From positions 1 to 64,000 of the forward strand of contig JAPLTN010000056.1 of NCBI GenBank assembly GCA_026398135.1: DNA of 64,000 nt, read 5' to 3'. Below are positions 31,877 through 39,002 of the stretch, in pieces (position 1 is the stretch's first letter; each line of letters begins with the position of its first letter). The DNA comes from Verrucomicrobiota bacterium. GTDB taxonomy: Bacteria > Verrucomicrobiota > Verrucomicrobiia > Opitutales > Opitutaceae. Made by a program: the position numbers and the translations under genes. The notes beneath the pieces are model-generated. The model had not been told where the DNA came from, did not search any database, and was given only the letters and a program-made list of their open reading frames with translations.

Positions 31877-32937
31877 TGGTAAGTGGTAAAGGTGCGGGGA
31901 TCGAAGGCCTCGCGGATGGCCTCGCCGACGAAGGTAACGAGGGTGAGCACGAGGGTCATGGCGGTGACGGCGGAGAGCACGATCCAGGGGGCGGTGGTGA
32001 GGTTTTGGGTGCCTTGGCGGAGCAGTTCGCCCCAGCTCGGCGTTGGCACGGGAAGCCCGAAACCGAGAAAATCAAGCGCGGTAAGCGAACCGATGGCGCC
32101 GGCGACGGTGAAGGGCACGAAGGTGACGAGGGTGGCGGCGGTGTTGGGCAGGATGTGGCGGAGAATGATGCGGGTGTCGCCCGCACCGAGGACGCGGGCG
32201 GAGGCCACGTAGTCGCGGGCCATTTCCTTGAGTGTGCCGGTGCGCATGTAATAGGTCATGCCCATCCAGCCGAAGGCGATGTTGATGGCGACGAGCCAGC
32301 CGAGGGAGGGGCGCACGAGCGAGGCGATGATGATGACGACGTAGAGGAAGGGGACGTTGGACCAGATCTCGATCAGGCGTTGGAAAACGAGGTCGAAGGT
32401 GCCGCCGTAGTAGCCCATGGCGCAGCCGATGAGGATGCCGAGCAGGTAGCTGCCGAGCACGAACCAGAGGGAGAAGATGAGGGCCTGGCGGAAACCGTAA
32501 ACGAGGCGGCCGAGGATGTCGCGGTTTTGGGTGTCGGTGCCGAGGAGGTGGCGTTGGGCGAGGTCGGGCGGGCGGGCGCGGAAGAACTGGCCGGGGTAGC
32601 AGTTTTCGGTGGGGTTGTAGGGGATGGCGGCGAGCAGGGCGAAATCACCCCGGGCCCGGGCGGCGGGGTCGGTGCGCAGGCGTTCGCGGAGCTGGCGGTA
32701 GTCGGTTTCCCAGGGGTAGCCGAGGCCGAAGGTTTCGCCGGGGATAACGTCGCCGTAGGCGGGGAAAAACCAGCGGCTTTCGTGGCGGACGACGAGCGCG
32801 CGGCTGTTGATAAAGAGTTCGGCGAAAAGGGTAAAAACGATGAGCCCGCTCAGCAGCACGAAGGACCAAAACCCGCGCCGCAGGGCGCGGAAGCGGCGGA
32901 GTTTTTTTACCGTGATGGGGTTGAGGCGGACGGGCAT
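31873..32937 (-). CDS. Peptide ABC transporter permease (YejE/OppC type)
   Basis: The 354-residue permease has a cytosolic start (RFRALRRGFWSFVLLSGLIVFTLFAELF, first helix), a periplasmic segment of about 100 residues, then five further helices and the EAA-type motif 'ASARVLGAGDTRIILRHILPNTAATLVTFVPF'. The 'LGTDTQNRDILGRLVYGFRQAL' region and 'GYYGGTFDLVFQRLIEIWSNVPFLYVVIIIASLV' match YejE. It pairs with the YejB-type permease upstream and overlaps the binding-protein start by four bases. Confidence 0.92.
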   Translation of the reverse strand: MPVRLNPITVKKLRRFRALRRGFWSFVLLSGLIVFTLFAELFINSRALVVRHESRWFFPAYGDVIPGETFGLGYPWETDYRQLRERLRTDPAARARGDFALLAAIPYNPTENCYPGQFFRARPPDLAQRHLLGTDTQNRDILGRLVYGFRQALIFSLWFVLGSYLLGILIGCAMGYYGGTFDLVFQRLIEIWSNVPFLYVVIIIASLVRPSLGWLVAINIAFGWMGMTYYMRTGTLKEMARDYVASARVLGAGDTRIILRHILPNTAATLVTFVPFTVAGAIGSLTALDFLGFGLPVPTPSWGELLRQGTQNLTTAPWIVLSAVTAMTLVLTLVTFVGEAIREAFDPRTFTTYQ

Positions 32938-32951
32938 GGTTTGGGAGTGGG

Positions 32952-32987
32952 AAAAGTAGCGAGTAGTGAGTAGCGGGTAGTGAGTAG
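32952..32987. repeat. TAGCGAGTAG-type tandem repeat, copy 2
   Basis: AAAAGTAGCGAGTAGTGAG and TAGCGGGTAGTGAGTAG form the same degenerate tandem as 29787-29821, in the spacer between the two permease genes of the same operon. Confidence 0.7.
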
Positions 32988-33002
32988 GCGGAGGCGGGCG
33001 GG

Positions 33003-34022
33003 TTAATTAAAACGGATGCGGGGATCTAACCAGGCGACGAGCATGTCGGAGAGGATGTTGCCGATGAGCAGAAGCGCGGAGGAGATGAGCAGGATGCCCA
33101 TGACGACCGGGTAATCGCGATCGACGAGGGATTTGAAGCCCAGCAGGCCCATGCCATCGATGTCGAAGACGACCTCGATGAGGAAGCTGCCGGTGAGCAC
33201 GAGGCCGATGTTTTGCCCGAAGGTGGTGGCGATGGGGATGAGGGAATTGCGCAGGGCGTGGCGGAAGACGGCGGCGCGGAACGGCACGCCCTTGGCCACG
33301 GCGGTGCGCACGTAGTCGGCGGCGAGGTTATCCATGAGGTGGTTTTTCATCAGCATGGTGGTGAAGGCGAAGCTGCCGACCAGGTAGGCGACGAGCGGCA
33401 GGGCGGTGTGGCGAAACAAGTCCCAGGCCTGGGCGGCGAGGCCGAGTTCGGCGAAGTCGTCACCCACGAAGCCGCCGAGCGGGAGCCAGCGAAGTTTTAC
33501 GGCAAAGAGCAGGAGGAGCAGACTTCCGAGGGCGTAGCCAGGCACGGCATAGCCGAAGAAAACCAGGACGGACGTGGCGTTGTCCATCGGACTGCGGTGG
33601 CGGAGGGCCTTGACGATGCCGAGGGGCAGGCAAAGCGCGTAGGTGAGCACGGTGGTGACCAGGCCGAAGTAGATCGAGATGGTGAGCTTGGAATTGATGA
33701 CGGTGGCGACCGGTTGGTGGTAGATGTGAGAATCGCCGAGGTCGCCGCGCACGACCTTGCCCATCCAGTCGGCGTAGGCGGCATACCAGGGTTTATCGAA
33801 GCCGTAGAAACGCTTGAGTTGCTGGATTTGCTCCTCGGAAAGGGAGGTGTCGGAGCCGGCGGTGGGGCGGACGGATTTGCCCATGTCGGCCTGGCGGGCC
33901 TCGGCGAGGGCGCGTTCGATGGGGCCGCCGGGCACGAGCCGGGTGATGAAAAAGACGATCAGCGTCACCCCGAGGAGCGTCGGGGGGATCAAGAGGAAGC
34001 GTCGGATAAAGTAGTCCCGCAT
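33003..34022 (-). CDS. Peptide ABC transporter permease (YejB/OppB type)
   Basis: The 339-residue permease starts MRDYFIRRFLLIPPTLLGVTLIVFFITRLVPGG, the usual OppB/YejB N-terminus, has a YejB-type periplasmic insert ('QLKRFYGFDKPWYAAYADWMGKVVRGDLGDSHIYHQPV') and the EAA loop 'DYVRTAVAKGVPFRAAVFRHALRNSLIPIATTFG', ending 'GNILSDMLVAWLDPRIRFN'. Six membrane helices can be seen. The ATG at 34022 gives the family start; the extra frame to 34145 is in the upstream spacer. It is the first gene of the importer operon (B-E-A-D-[AAA]-F). Confidence 0.92.
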   Translation of the reverse strand: MRDYFIRRFLLIPPTLLGVTLIVFFITRLVPGGPIERALAEARQADMGKSVRPTAGSDTSLSEEQIQQLKRFYGFDKPWYAAYADWMGKVVRGDLGDSHIYHQPVATVINSKLTISIYFGLVTTVLTYALCLPLGIVKALRHRSPMDNATSVLVFFGYAVPGYALGSLLLLLFAVKLRWLPLGGFVGDDFAELGLAAQAWDLFRHTALPLVAYLVGSFAFTTMLMKNHLMDNLAADYVRTAVAKGVPFRAAVFRHALRNSLIPIATTFGQNIGLVLTGSFLIEVVFDIDGMGLLGFKSLVDRDYPVVMGILLISSALLLIGNILSDMLVAWLDPRIRFN

Positions 34023-34167
34023 GGGTGTGGGAATGAGCGTAGGGCGTAAGGAATTTCGGCGAGCTTGCGAAGGGCGTTGCCGTGGGGACAGCGCGAAATG
34101 CGCCAAGTGCCGATTGTTGCTCAGCCTTAGCGTAAGATTCTGCATGTTACCCCCAACGTGAGACTAC

Positions 34168-34195
34168 AGCATAGTGTAACCAAATTGGTTACACT
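34168..34195. repeat. 28-bp palindromic repeat, copy 2
   Basis: AGCAT at 34168-34172 is followed by the 23-bp palindrome AGTGTAACC..GGTTACACT at 34173-34195. The complementarity here extends outwards to about 21-base arms (ACTACAGCAT.. and ..ATACTGCAGT) with two mismatches. The 28 bases are identical, in the reverse orientation, to 8142-8169 and 34291-34318. Confidence 0.9.
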
Positions 34196-34290
34196 ATACT
34201 GCAGTGGGGTGCGGTGGAAGTAGTAGGTAGAGGTAAGTGGCGTAATTTTGATTAAGGGAGCTTCGAGAATAGCGAAGAGGTTACGGGAAA

Positions 34291-34318
34291 AGTGTAACCA
34301 ATTTGGTTACACTATGCT
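34291..34318. repeat. 28-bp palindromic repeat, copy 3
   Basis: The 23-bp palindrome at 34291-34313 is followed by ATGCT. It has the same orientation as the copy in nnr and is inverted relative to copy 2. The downstream CGGGGCGGGG tract parallels GGGGTTGGGGG after the nnr copy. Confidence 0.9.
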
Positions 34319-34438
34319 CGGGGCGGGGTGGAAATTGGGGGCGGGGCTGATGGTTAGCGGTGGGTGGGGGATGGGAGTGGGGCCTGGGCGTGGGTGGGGC
34401 TTGCGTTGGGATGGGGGGAGCTACGTCCTCGTGCTCAT

Positions 34439-35293
34439 ATGATCGGGGTTTTTGATTCCGGGTTTGGCGGGTTGACCGTGCTGGCTTCGTTGCTGCGCAC
34501 GTTGCCGCGCTATAATTATCTCTTTTTAGCCGATAGTGCGCGGGCACCCTACGGCGCGCGGAGTGCAGATGTGGTTAACGAGTTCACGCTGGAGGCGGTG
34601 GAGTGGCTGTTTGACCAAGGGTGCACGCTCGTGGTTCTCGCCTGCAACACGGCCTCGGCCCGGGCGTTGAGGAATATTCAACAGCTTCACTTACCGCGCC
34701 ATCGGCCGGATAGGCGGCTGTTGGGCGTGGTGCGGCCTTCGGTGGAAGCATTGGCCGGTTTGCCGCCGGGCGCGGTGGCTTTGCCGGGCGAGACTGCGCC
34801 GTCAGCGGCGGAGGGCTTTGTGGTGGTGCTGGGGACCGAGAGCACGATCGCTTCGGACTCCTACGGTATCGAACTGCGAAAACTCGCGCCGGGGCTGACG
34901 CTGGCGCAGCAGGCGTGTCCGCTGTGGGCGCCGCTGGTCGAGGCGGGCGAGTTGGACGGGCCGGGCACGGAGTGGTTTTTGCGGCGCGCATTGGAGCCGT
35001 TTTTGCCGCCGCACCGCGTGCCGCAGCGCATGCTGCTGGGGTGCACGCACTATCCGCTCTTGTTACCCGCGCTTCGGCGCATCGTGCCGCCGGAGGTGGA
35101 GTTGCTCGCGCAGGGAGAGATCGTGGCGACGCGGTTGGCGGACTGGATGGCGCGGCACCCGGAGCAGGAGCAGAGGTTAACGCGTGGCGGCGGGCGGCGT
35201 TTTGCGACGACGGACGATCCGGATTGGTTCGCGGCGCGCGGGGAGCGTTTGCTGGGGCAACCGATTCGAGCGGAGCGGGTGCGCTTAAAGTAA
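34439..35293 (+). CDS. murI: Glutamate racemase
   Basis: MurI makes D-glutamate for peptidoglycan. The 284-residue protein has 'IGVFDSGFGGLTVL' (D6-S7), 'DSARAPYGARS', the two catalytic cysteines C69 in 'VLACNTAS' and C202 in 'LLGCTHYPLLLP' (with T203 and H204), and a helical C-terminus. A 20-residue Ala/Pro/Gly-rich insertion at about 107-127 (GLPPGAVALPGETAPSAAEG) is longer than in most MurI proteins. The ATG at 34439 was chosen because upstream in-frame sequence is G-rich spacer. It is followed by a MazG-like gene after 52 bp. Confidence 0.95.
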   Translation: MIGVFDSGFGGLTVLASLLRTLPRYNYLFLADSARAPYGARSADVVNEFTLEAVEWLFDQGCTLVVLACNTASARALRNIQQLHLPRHRPDRRLLGVVRPSVEALAGLPPGAVALPGETAPSAAEGFVVVLGTESTIASDSYGIELRKLAPGLTLAQQACPLWAPLVEAGELDGPGTEWFLRRALEPFLPPHRVPQRMLLGCTHYPLLLPALRRIVPPEVELLAQGEIVATRLADWMARHPEQEQRLTRGGGRRFATTDDPDWFAARGERLLGQPIRAERVRLK

Positions 35294-35345
35294 GCGAGGC
35301 GAATGGCCGCTCGACCTGGCGGCGGCGGGGCGCTTGGTTAGGCGC

Positions 35346-35729
35346 ATGGACAACACGGGTTTAACGGATGCGACGACCACGCTGGGGGAAATCAAGGCGC
35401 GGGTGCTGGCCTTTGCCGACGAGCGGGATTGGCAACAATTTCATGCGCCGAAAAACCTGAGCATGGCGCTGGCGGCCGAGGCCGGGGAGCTGATGGAGCA
35501 TTTTCTCTGGGACACCCCCGAGGCCTCGCGCACCAAGGTAATGGACGACACCGTGCGGCGGGCCAAGATCGAGGAGGAGCTGGCCGACGTGGTGATCTAC
35601 GCGCTGGAGTTCGCCAACATGACGGGCATCGACGTGGCGGCGGCGATCGAGCGCAAGATGGCTCAAAACGCCGCCAAATACCCCGTGGCCAAGGCCAAGG
35701 GGCGGAGCGTTAAATATACCGAGCTTTAG
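35346..35729 (+). CDS. MazG-like nucleotide pyrophosphohydrolase (RS21-C6/dCTPase type)
   Basis: The 127-residue all-alpha NTP pyrophosphatase has the family helices 'RDWQQFHAPKNLSMALAAEAGELMEHFLW' and 'AKIEEELADVVIYALEFANMTGIDVAAAIERKMAQNAAKYPV', where the E-x3-E...E-E-E-x2-D pattern binds Mg2+. This group hydrolyses dCTP, modified dNTPs or other NTPs as a house-cleaning enzyme. The C-terminal 'AKAKGRSVKYTEL' is typical. It is the last gene before a hairpin element, which may end transcription. Confidence 0.88.
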   Translation: MDNTGLTDATTTLGEIKARVLAFADERDWQQFHAPKNLSMALAAEAGELMEHFLWDTPEASRTKVMDDTVRRAKIEEELADVVIYALEFANMTGIDVAAAIERKMAQNAAKYPVAKAKGRSVKYTEL

Positions 35730-35737
35730 GGCCTTAT

Positions 35738-35860
35738 TCTAATTCGCTTTCAAATTAAGCTGAATTGGCCGGGGACGTCCAACTCTACATCTGACTATTT
35801 GTGTAGCGTTGGCCGTCCCCGGCCAATTCAGCTATCGGCTCATCTTGATCGCGAATTGGA
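35738..35860. repeat. Long hairpin element, copy 1 (GGCCGGGGACG-type)
   Basis: The core inverted repeat is AGCTGAATTGGCCGGGGACG.. at 35758 and ..CGTCCCCGGCCAATTCAGCT ending at 35833, with the loop around 35790-35800. Outer bases (AATTCGC and GCGAATT, about 35740 and 35852) extend the palindrome imperfectly. The loop-side bases TTGTGTAGCGTTGGCCG are shared word for word with the element at 54324-54450. It fills the spacer between convergent mazG-like and mrp genes and can fold into a very stable stem. Confidence 0.85.
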
Positions 35861-35861
35861 A

Positions 35862-36962
35862 TTAGACGGCGGGCGGCTGGCTGGACGGGGTTTTCTTTTC
35901 CAGGCGGGCGAGCAGTTCGGCGACGATGGCGGAGAAGTGGCGGGAGGCCTCGCCGTCGGGTTGGGCGGCGACGAGCGGGGTACCGGCATCGCCGGCGGCG
36001 CGCACTTCGGGGATGAGCGGCACCTGGCCGAGCAGCACGGTGCCGAGGCTGTCGGCGGTGAGTTGTCCGCCGCCTTCGCCGAAGAGGGCGTGGCGCAGGC
36101 CGGCGGGGTCGGTGAACCAGCTCATGTTTTCCACCACGCCGATGAGGGGGACGTTGACCTTTTGGAACATGAGTCCGCCCTTGCGCGCGACCTGGGTGGC
36201 GGCGGGTTGGGGGGTGGTGACCAGCACTGCGCCGTCGAGCGGGAGGGTTTGCACGAGGCTGAGCTGGGCGTCGCCGGTGCCGGGCGGCAGATCCACGAGG
36301 AGGAGGTCGAGGGGGCCCCACTCCACGTTTTGCACGAACTGCTGGATGGTCTTCATGATCATGGGGCCGCGCCAGACGACGGGGGTGTTGTCGTCCACCA
36401 GGAAGCCCATGCTCATGACTTTGACGCCGTGGGCTTCGATGGGGATGAGACGGGAGTTTTCGCCTTCACCCTGAACCTCGGGGCGCTGGCCGTGGAGGCC
36501 GATCATGAGGGGGACGGAGGGGCCGTAGATGTCGCAGTCCATCAGGCCGACGCGGCCTGGGCGGCCGAGGGCGGCGAGGTGGGCGGCGGCGGCGACGGCG
36601 AGGTTGACCGAGAAGGTGGACTTGCCGACGCCGCCCTTGCCGGAGGCGATGGCGACGGCGTGGCGGATGGTCTTGGGAGCGTTGGCGTTGCCGCCGAGGT
36701 TGCCGCCGGGGGCGACCTTGGGAGCGGTTACGGCGATGTCGATGACCACGTCCTTAACCTCGGGGATGGCGCGCAGGCAGGCCTCGACCTCGCGTTTGAG
36801 GTGGGTGGGGATCTTGGGGTCGGCGGTGGTGATGGCCAACGCGACGCGGGCGGTGCCGTCGAGCAGGGCGGCGGATTTGACCAGACCGAACGACACGATG
36901 TCGCGGCTGAATCCGGGGTATTTGACCTGTTTGAGGTGTTCCTTGAGGGCGTCGGGTGTCAT
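35862..36962 (-). CDS. Mrp/ApbC-family P-loop iron-sulfur carrier-like ATPase
   Basis: The 366-residue protein has an N-terminal DUF59-like domain ('VKYPGFSRDIVSFGLVKSAALLDGTARVALAITTADPKIP', 1-75), then the deviant Walker A 'GKGGVGKST' (108-116), 'MDCDIYGPSVPLMIGL' and 'LDLLLVDLPPGTGDAQLSLVQTLPLDGAVLVTTPQPAA'. Mrp proteins load Fe-S clusters onto targets. The C-terminal 'ENMSWFTDPAGLRHALFGEGGG' region lacks the usual C-x2-C pair (CPDCG-type) that binds the bridging cluster, so cluster carriage may differ. An Ala/Pro-rich end follows. It is convergent with the MazG-like gene across the long hairpin. Confidence 0.88.
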   Translation of the reverse strand: MTPDALKEHLKQVKYPGFSRDIVSFGLVKSAALLDGTARVALAITTADPKIPTHLKREVEACLRAIPEVKDVVIDIAVTAPKVAPGGNLGGNANAPKTIRHAVAIASGKGGVGKSTFSVNLAVAAAAHLAALGRPGRVGLMDCDIYGPSVPLMIGLHGQRPEVQGEGENSRLIPIEAHGVKVMSMGFLVDDNTPVVWRGPMIMKTIQQFVQNVEWGPLDLLLVDLPPGTGDAQLSLVQTLPLDGAVLVTTPQPAATQVARKGGLMFQKVNVPLIGVVENMSWFTDPAGLRHALFGEGGGQLTADSLGTVLLGQVPLIPEVRAAGDAGTPLVAAQPDGEASRHFSAIVAELLARLEKKTPSSQPPAV

Positions 36963-37055
36963 GGCGGTTAAATTAAAAAAGAAACGGGATTGGCGTTGAG
37001 CGGTCGAGTGGCGGGGTAAATAGATAAGGCGTCAACTTCACACCCACTCTTCTTC

Positions 37056-38288
37056 ATGTTCACTTATTTCTCCATTCGGTTTCACACTTTGGTTTTATTC
37101 GCTGGCGCCGCTTTGGCGGTGCTCGGTTCGGGCGCGAGTCCGGTCCAGGCGCAGGGGGCGAAAAACATGGGCGACGTGACGATCAACACCGAGCTCAAGA
37201 ACACGGCCATACGGGTTACGGGCGCGACGCCCGAACTGAACTCGCTGGCGAATCAGGCGTTCGCCGCGCACGGGGCTTTTCGGAGGGTGGAAAAGGGGTT
37301 TGTTTTTGACGTGAAATTCGCTCCCGGCGGCGGTCCTAACCAGGTGCAGGTGACGGTGACGCGCGGGCAGGGCACGCCGGTGCTGAGCCAGGTGGTGTCG
37401 GGCAACACGCCGCGCAACGCGCTTTTTCGCGCCGGCGATCTGGCAGTGAAAGCGATGACTGATAAACCCGGTTTCTTCGCCTCCAAGCTGGCCTTTATCG
37501 GCGAGCGCACCGGCAAACCCGAGGTTTACGTGGGGGATTTGTTCATGGGCGAGGTTCGCCAGATCACCAATGACAAGGCGCTGGCGCTCACGCCGCGCTG
37601 GGCGCCGGATGGCACCCGTCTGATCTACACCAGCTATTTCCGGTCCAGCGCTCCTGATATCTTCATACTCGATTTGGGCACCCTGCAGAGAAACACCTTC
37701 GTGAGTTTCAAAGGCACCAACATTTGCGGGCGTTTCAGTCCGGACGGTAGCAATGTCGCCATGGTGCTCTCCGGCGAGGGCAATCCGGAGGTCTACGTGG
37801 GCAACGCGCAAGGCCGCAAGATCACGCGCAAGACGCACACCCGGGCAATCGAGTCCTCGCCGGTTTTTTCGCCGGATGGTTCGCAACTGGTGTTTACTTC
37901 GGATGCGGCGGGCGGTCCCCAGCTGTACACGATGGCGACGGCGGGAGGCGAGGCGCGTCGCCTGGGCACGCGTTTGAGCAACTACTGTGCGGAGCCGGAT
38001 TGGAGCAAGGCGGACCCGACCAAGATCGTTTTTACCGCCCGTATTGGCAGCGGATTTCAAATCGCGGTGTACGATCTGAAATCGGGTATAGCCAAGGTGG
38101 TTTCCAAGGCACCCTCCGATGCGGTGGAGCCAAGCTGGCTGGCTGACGGACGCCACGTGGTATTCTCGGCCCGCGCGGCCGGAACCAGCAGCCTGTGGAT
38201 TCTGGATACGGAAAACGGCAAGGCCACGCAGTTGAGCTCGGCGTCGGCGGGCAAGCTCTCGCAGGCCAGCGTGCTGGATCCGCGCTGA
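37056..38288 (+). CDS. tolB: Tol-Pal system beta-propeller protein TolB
   Basis: The 410-residue periplasmic protein has a signal peptide (about 1-32, ending PVQAQ), an N-terminal alpha/beta TolB_N domain (about 40-140, 'DVTINTELKNTAIRVTGATPELNSLANQAF'), and a beta-propeller with WD40-like blades such as 'SKLAFIGERTGKPEVYVGDLFMGEVRQIT', 'PRWAPDGTRLIYTSYFRSSAPDIFILDL', 'GRFSPDGSNVAMVLSGEGNPEVYV', 'PVFSPDGSQLVFTSDAAGGPQLYTM' and 'PSWLADGRHVVFSARAAGTSSLWIL'. The D-G/x-P-D-G repeats are typical. It helps the outer membrane invaginate during division. tolQRA and pal are not in this window. A strong hairpin follows. Confidence 0.86.
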   Translation: MFTYFSIRFHTLVLFAGAALAVLGSGASPVQAQGAKNMGDVTINTELKNTAIRVTGATPELNSLANQAFAAHGAFRRVEKGFVFDVKFAPGGGPNQVQVTVTRGQGTPVLSQVVSGNTPRNALFRAGDLAVKAMTDKPGFFASKLAFIGERTGKPEVYVGDLFMGEVRQITNDKALALTPRWAPDGTRLIYTSYFRSSAPDIFILDLGTLQRNTFVSFKGTNICGRFSPDGSNVAMVLSGEGNPEVYVGNAQGRKITRKTHTRAIESSPVFSPDGSQLVFTSDAAGGPQLYTMATAGGEARRLGTRLSNYCAEPDWSKADPTKIVFTARIGSGFQIAVYDLKSGIAKVVSKAPSDAVEPSWLADGRHVVFSARAAGTSSLWILDTENGKATQLSSASAGKLSQASVLDPR

Positions 38289-38353
38289 GGCGCGGAACGG
38301 GCGAGGCGTTTTTGAGACACCGGATCGTTTAAAACAAATCCATGGTCGGAACG

Positions 38354-38385
38354 TGCAGGGCGGGGTGCAGTGACCCCGCCCTGCA
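38354..38385. terminator. Perfect 13-bp hairpin between convergent tolB and ridA-like genes
   Basis: TGCAGGGCGGGGT (38354-38366) pairs perfectly with ACCCCGCCCTGCA (38373-38385) around a 6-base loop. There is no T run, but its place between two convergent stops and the strength of the stem suggest a bidirectional terminator or a dispersed palindrome. Confidence 0.65.
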
Positions 38386-38402
38386 TGGGGAAATCGTAGG
38401 CT

Positions 38403-38879
38403 CTACCGTTTTGCGGCGACGCCGAGGATCTCGAAGCGGGCGTTGTAGAGCAGTTGGTTGGTGCCGAGAAAGGCGCGGGCGGGGAATTCCTGCTTAAAAT
38501 AGGTGCGGTAGATTTGATTGAAGGTGCCGTAGAGCGAGAGGTCGGAGCAGAGGATTTGCACCATGACGAGGTCGTCCATGGTCATGCCGGCGGAGGCGAG
38601 GGTGGCCTTGACCTGATCGAGCAGGAGCCTGGCCTCGCCCTCGGCGGTGTCGGGGACTTTTTTGGCTTCGGTCAGGCCGATGTGGCCGGAGATGTAGAGG
38701 GTGTTACCCACCAGCACGGCGGCGCTGAAGGCGCGCGGATCGCCGACGTTGGAGCGGGGGTCGATATACTCACGCCGGACGGGTTCATCGGCGCGGACGG
38801 ATGTAAGGCCGAGAGTAGTCAGGGCGGTTAAAACGAAGAGGAAACGGGGCGCGAAACGGCGGAGGGTGGAGGAATTCAT
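38403..38879 (-). CDS. Exported RidA/YjgF/YER057c/UK114-family protein
   Basis: The 158-residue protein begins with a clear signal peptide (MNSSTLRRFAPRFLFVLTAL, cleavage near VRADE), unusual for a family that is normally cytosolic. The mature part has 'FSAAVLVGNTLYISGHIGLT', 'EARLLLDQVKATLASAGMTMDDLVMVQILCSDLSLYGTFNQIYRTYF' and 'EFPARAFLGTNQLLYNARFEILGVA'. The Arg of 'PAR' matches R105 of E. coli RidA, the enamine/imine hydrolase residue, and the closing Glu is present. So the fold and the key residue are kept while the location seems periplasmic. The ATG at 38879 is preferred over an in-frame start at 38945. Confidence 0.85.
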   Translation of the reverse strand: MNSSTLRRFAPRFLFVLTALTTLGLTSVRADEPVRREYIDPRSNVGDPRAFSAAVLVGNTLYISGHIGLTEAKKVPDTAEGEARLLLDQVKATLASAGMTMDDLVMVQILCSDLSLYGTFNQIYRTYFKQEFPARAFLGTNQLLYNARFEILGVAAKR

Positions 38880-39002
38880 GCCCCGCTGGAGTAGCTTGGC
38901 CCATACCAATCCGGAAGCGTCGGGCACGGAGGCCCTACGCAGCACGCGGGACGCGTACGCCCCCCGGACCGACGGACGCGGACCGCCGAACTCGCGCGGG
39001 AG

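Larger units (their letters stand above)
34023..34438. promoter_or_regulatory. 416-bp divergent spacer between the peptide importer operon and murI, with paired palindromes
   Basis: No gene is supported here. The region should contain the start signals of both divergent transcripts. It holds two inverted copies of the 28-bp palindromic unit (34168-34195 and 34291-34318), plus isolated GGTTAC/GTTAC half-sites (about 34145 and 34279), in a region where the two units are 95 bp apart. The last 120 bases before murI are a G-rich run with no clear signal. Confidence 0.5.
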
